DNA of 64,000 nucleotides from JBMNTP01 sp050945795. Its GTDB lineage: Bacteria > Bacillota > Clostridia > Christensenellales > MGBC116941. Under the pieces are notes generated by a model. It saw only the letters and a program-made list of their open reading frames with translations, was not told the DNA's origin and searched no databases. A program made the position numbers and the translations under genes. The stretch covers positions 62,001 to 126,000 of the forward strand of contig JBMNTP010000002.1 in the NCBI GenBank assembly GCA_050945795.1, given 5' to 3'. Numbering within the stretch: position 1 is the first letter of the stretch; the number at the start of each line of letters is the position of its first letter. Positions 61,488-64,000 of the stretch are shown here, in pieces.

Positions 61488-62225
61488 ATGGACAGATTAC
61501 TCGCTTCGGCGATAGTCGGCAGCGCCGCCGGCATACTCGGCTCGGGCTTGGGATGCCTTTTGGGATTTGTAGCGGCAAACCCTAGCCAAAAAGCAATGGC
61601 AGGCATTATGTCAGCGGCAGGCGGTATTATGCTCTCTATGGTGCTGCTTGACCTTTTTCCCTCCTCTCTCTCCGGCAACCTCTGGCCCGGCACCTGCGGC
61701 ATAGCCATAGGCGCAGCGTTTATGCTTCTTATACGGAGGCTTTTTGAAGACAGCGGCGATGCAAGGGCGGCGGATAAGCCGAGTATGCTCAAGATGAGCA
61801 TTATGATAGGCGCCGGCATAGCGGCACATAACTTCCCCGAAGGGCTTGCCATGGGTAGCGGCATGGCCTCACCGCAGGGCGGAGCCGCACTCGCCTTTGC
61901 GATAATACTCCACGACATGCCGGAAGGCTTAGCTATGGCAATACCGCTTCGCATGGCGGGAAAAGGTGCGTGGACAGCGGTTTTATATGTGTTTTTAGCC
62001 GGACTGCCGACTGGAATAGGCGCGCTTATAGGTTATCTTGTTGGCAGCATGTCGGTGTTGACGCTTGATCTGTGCCTCGGCTTTGCGGGAGGCGCTATGG
62101 CGGCGATTGTTTTTGTGGAGATGCTGCCGGCGTCGTGGAAGATATCGCCTACCGCTTCGGGGCGAGGGCTGCTTTTAGGAGTGGCTTTGGGCATAATAAT
62201 ACTTATACTCGCAGGACACATTTAA
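61488..62225 (+). CDS. ZIP family metal transporter
   Basis: 245 residues, about eight membrane helices. The ZIP signatures HNFPEGLAMGSG in helix IV (about 112-123) and HDMPEGLAMAIP in helix V (about 145-156) give the metal-binding His/Glu residues. It imports zinc or another divalent metal (ZupT-like). SD GGAGG precedes the ATG. It lies 92 nt after prfA and 16 nt before tsaC. Confidence 0.88.
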   Translation: MDRLLASAIVGSAAGILGSGLGCLLGFVAANPSQKAMAGIMSAAGGIMLSMVLLDLFPSSLSGNLWPGTCGIAIGAAFMLLIRRLFEDSGDARAADKPSMLKMSIMIGAGIAAHNFPEGLAMGSGMASPQGGAALAFAIILHDMPEGLAMAIPLRMAGKGAWTAVLYVFLAGLPTGIGALIGYLVGSMSVLTLDLCLGFAGGAMAAIVFVEMLPASWKISPTASGRGLLLGVALGIIILILAGHI

Positions 62226-62241
62226 TAGACAAAGGATAAAA

Positions 62242-63279
62242 ATGGAAACTGTAGTAATTGATTTAAAAAAGAACTATCTTGACGGCATATCGTCGGCCGC
62301 CGCGCTTATACGCGGCTCCGACATAGTTGCGTTCCCCACCGAAACGGTATACGGACTTGGCGCTAACGCTCTTGACGCAGCGGCTGTGGAGAAAATATTT
62401 AAGGCGAAGGGGCGGCCGCAGGACAATCCGCTTATAGTGCATATATCAGACATATCGTCTATGCATGAGCTGGTTTCTTCTATAACGCCGGCGGCTCAAA
62501 AGCTGGCCGATGCTTATTGGCCGGGCCCTATGACGCTGGTGCTTAAAAAGAGCGCGTTGATACCTGATAGCGTAACCGCCGGACTTGATACCGTAGGCAT
62601 ACGCCTGCCGTCTCGAAAAGAGGCTAGAGACCTTATACGCGCCGCCGGAGTTCCAATTGCCGCACCTAGCGCCAACGCGTCAGGGCGACCCAGTCCTACG
62701 CGTGCCGGTCATGTGCTAAACGACCTCGGCGGCCGGATACCGCTTATACTCGACGGCGGCGGCTGTGAAGTCGGGCTTGAATCAACTGTAATAGATGTTA
62801 CCGGCGATGTGCCCGTCATACTTCGCCCCGGGTTTATAACGCCCCGGGACGTAGAAATGGAGGCAGGCGCTGTAAAACTCGCTGAAAAAGCATCTGCAAA
62901 CTGCCCGCCGCCCTCACCCGGCATGAAATATATGCATTACGCGCCGGATGTTAAAATAACGGTGGTTACCGGAGATAACGCGCAACAAAAGATCCGCCGC
63001 TTATATGACGAGGCGGTATCAAATGGCGTAAGGGCCATAATAGCCGGAAAAGGCGGACGCGAGAAGGAATACGGCGACAGGCGGTTTATGGCTATCGGCT
63101 CGGGCGGCGATAACGCGGCATCAAGAGAGCTGTACAACTCGCTTTTAAAGCTTGAAGGGGAGGCTGACGAGGCTTTTATAGAAGGCTTTTCGCTAAGCGG
63201 CTTAGGGCTCGCGCTTATGGACAGGCTGTGCCGAGCCGCCTCCCATAATATAATTGATACCGGAGGTGATACCGATTGA
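62242..63279 (+). CDS. tsaC: L-threonylcarbamoyladenylate synthase (Sua5 type)
   Basis: Makes the TC-AMP used for t6A in tRNA. 345 residues: YrdC domain with FPTETVYGLGANA near 31-43, KGRPQDNPLIVHI, SANASGRPSPT near 142-152, and then a Sua5 C-terminal domain (about 215-345). This is the longer Sua5 form, as in B. subtilis YwlC. The next gene overlaps it by 4 nt. Confidence 0.93.
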   Translation: METVVIDLKKNYLDGISSAAALIRGSDIVAFPTETVYGLGANALDAAAVEKIFKAKGRPQDNPLIVHISDISSMHELVSSITPAAQKLADAYWPGPMTLVLKKSALIPDSVTAGLDTVGIRLPSRKEARDLIRAAGVPIAAPSANASGRPSPTRAGHVLNDLGGRIPLILDGGGCEVGLESTVIDVTGDVPVILRPGFITPRDVEMEAGAVKLAEKASANCPPPSPGMKYMHYAPDVKITVVTGDNAQQKIRRLYDEAVSNGVRAIIAGKGGREKEYGDRRFMAIGSGGDNAASRELYNSLLKLEGEADEAFIEGFSLSGLGLALMDRLCRAASHNIIDTGGDTD

Positions 63280-63746
63280 ACATACTTTTTGTCTGCACCG
63301 GCAATACCTGCCGCAGCCCTATGGCGGAGCGGCTTATGAAAAAACTGGCGCAAGAGCTTAACAGAAACGACATCTCGGTGCGCTCAGCCGGTCTTTCGGC
63401 TTTTGATGGAGCTGCTGCCAGCGAAGGCGCGAAAAAGGCAATGGAGCATATGGAGCTTAGCCTTGAAGGGTTTTCCTCGTCCATGCTTAGCTTAAACGAT
63501 GTTGAATGGGCGGATATAATACTGACTATGGAGGGGCGGCACGCCATATATATAGCCTCACGATACCAAGGCGCAGCTAAAAACCTTCATACGCTAAAAG
63601 GCTATGCTAAAGGCAAACAAGGCGAGGACGGCTATCATCTAAACGTAGAGGATCCTTATGGAGGCAGCCTTTCGCAATATTTAGAGTGCGCCGACGAGAT
63701 ACAATCGGCGCTTAAAAGCATATTTGACAACGGCTCCGATATTTAA
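63276..63746 (+). CDS. ywlE: Low-molecular-weight phosphatase, YwlE-like (protein arginine phosphatase)
   Basis: 156 residues. Catalytic P-loop CTGNTCRSPMAE at 7-18, with Thr at the position that in YwlE selects phosphoarginine over phosphotyrosine, and the general-acid DPYGG near 128-132. It would reverse McsB arginine phosphorylation that tags proteins for ClpCP. The TTG start has GAGGTG upstream and overlaps the tsaC stop by 4 nt. The order tsaC-ywlE-rpiB is the same as ywlC-ywlE-ywlF in B. subtilis. Confidence 0.88.
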   Translation: MNILFVCTGNTCRSPMAERLMKKLAQELNRNDISVRSAGLSAFDGAAASEGAKKAMEHMELSLEGFSSSMLSLNDVEWADIILTMEGRHAIYIASRYQGAAKNLHTLKGYAKGKQGEDGYHLNVEDPYGGSLSQYLECADEIQSALKSIFDNGSDI

Positions 63747-63845
63747 AAATTGGATGCCGTTTTTTTCTGCTTTGGATTGCCTAGCGCCGCGATATATTAT
63801 AATATATGACTAATGGCGCGGCCAAAGGAAGGGAGATGATATACA

Positions 63846-64000
63846 ATGATAGCAGTTGGAAGCGATCACGGCGGATTTGAACTCAAGCAGGTTGTGCTCG
63901 AATACCTGCACGCCCATGACATAGAATACAGAGATTTAGGCTGTTTTAGTGAAAACTCGGTGGATTATCCCGATGTCGGGCTTACGGTTGCGCTAAGCGT
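63846..64000 (+). CDS. rpiB: Ribose-5-phosphate isomerase B, 5' part
   Basis: Only the first 51 codons are in the window. IAVGSDHGGFELKQ near the start and DLGCFSENSVDYPDVG are the RpiB signatures. GGGAG lies 10 nt before the ATG. The gene is cut by the window end, not broken. It interconverts ribulose and ribose 5-phosphate in the pentose phosphate pathway. Confidence 0.88.
   Translation, partial: MIAVGSDHGGFELKQVVLEYLHAHDIEYRDLGCFSENSVDYPDVGLTVALS

Overview
The window looks like a chromosome segment of an anaerobic, low-to-mid GC Gram-positive bacterium of the Clostridia. The evidence is a large Gram-positive SRP RNA with an Alu-type domain, a DnaD-like primosome protein next to a DnaI/DnaC-like helicase loader, a sua5-ywlE-rpiB cluster, a one-chain clostridial-type PurL, a GerMN lipoprotein, no cytochrome or other respiratory genes, and strong SD sequences with many TTG starts. 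Isoleucine is very often coded by ATA. I cannot name the genus. No phage, integrase, IS element or CRISPR array is visible. Layout: 1-4.3 kb holds a DUF554 membrane protein, an ABC exporter, a decayed 80-bp tandem repeat and an amino-acid-type solute-binding lipoprotein. 4.5-12.9 kb is one probable operon (DUF1015, aspartate kinase, two AEC permeases, PurL) ending in a clear terminator. 13.1-15.5 kb carries the replication pair. 15.5-22.6 kb is the aromatic amino acid operon aroF-tyrA-aroB-aroA-aroC-pheA-aroK, with aroE convergent and overlapping the end of aroK. It is preceded by a promoter, a 43-codon Phe/Tyr-rich reading frame and an intrinsic terminator with a competing antiterminator pairing. 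This reads as a ribosome-stalling attenuator and is the main discovery candidate. 23.6-31.2 kb has tRNA-Arg(ACG), a frameshifted small gene, an SseB-like protein, and a TetR regulator divergent from an ABC/FtsX system whose permease carries a very long extracellular coiled coil; the divergent promoter has a perfect palindrome in its spacer. 31.3-39.9 kb holds a Crp-like regulator, a Prx6-type peroxiredoxin with thioredoxin, apt, ppa, a PII protein, glutamine synthetase, NAD synthetase, a deoxyinosine glycosylase and a ketopantoate reductase family protein. 40.0-44.3 kb has a GH36 protein with an altered active site, MscL with a zinc ribbon, and a secreted Ser/Thr/Pro-rich protein. 44.3-48.6 kb is a compact type IV pilus/pseudopilus operon. 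48.7-53.5 kb has AhpC, a possible structured RNA, a zinc-dependent phospholipase C-like protein, SRP RNA, purA and a QueG-like Fe-S protein. 53.6-64 kb has lipoproteins, Rho with a repeat-rich disordered insert, and the housekeeping run rpmE-yqhQ-prmC-prfA-ZIP-tsaC-ywlE-rpiB (rpiB cut by the window end). Recurring regulatory theme: besides the aro attenuator, glnA, purA and ahpC each have a strong promoter followed at once by a hairpin plus U-run before the SD, so termination in the leader may be a common control mode in this genome. Gene functions are homology judgements made by eye; promoters, operators and RNA structures are pattern calls without experimental support.
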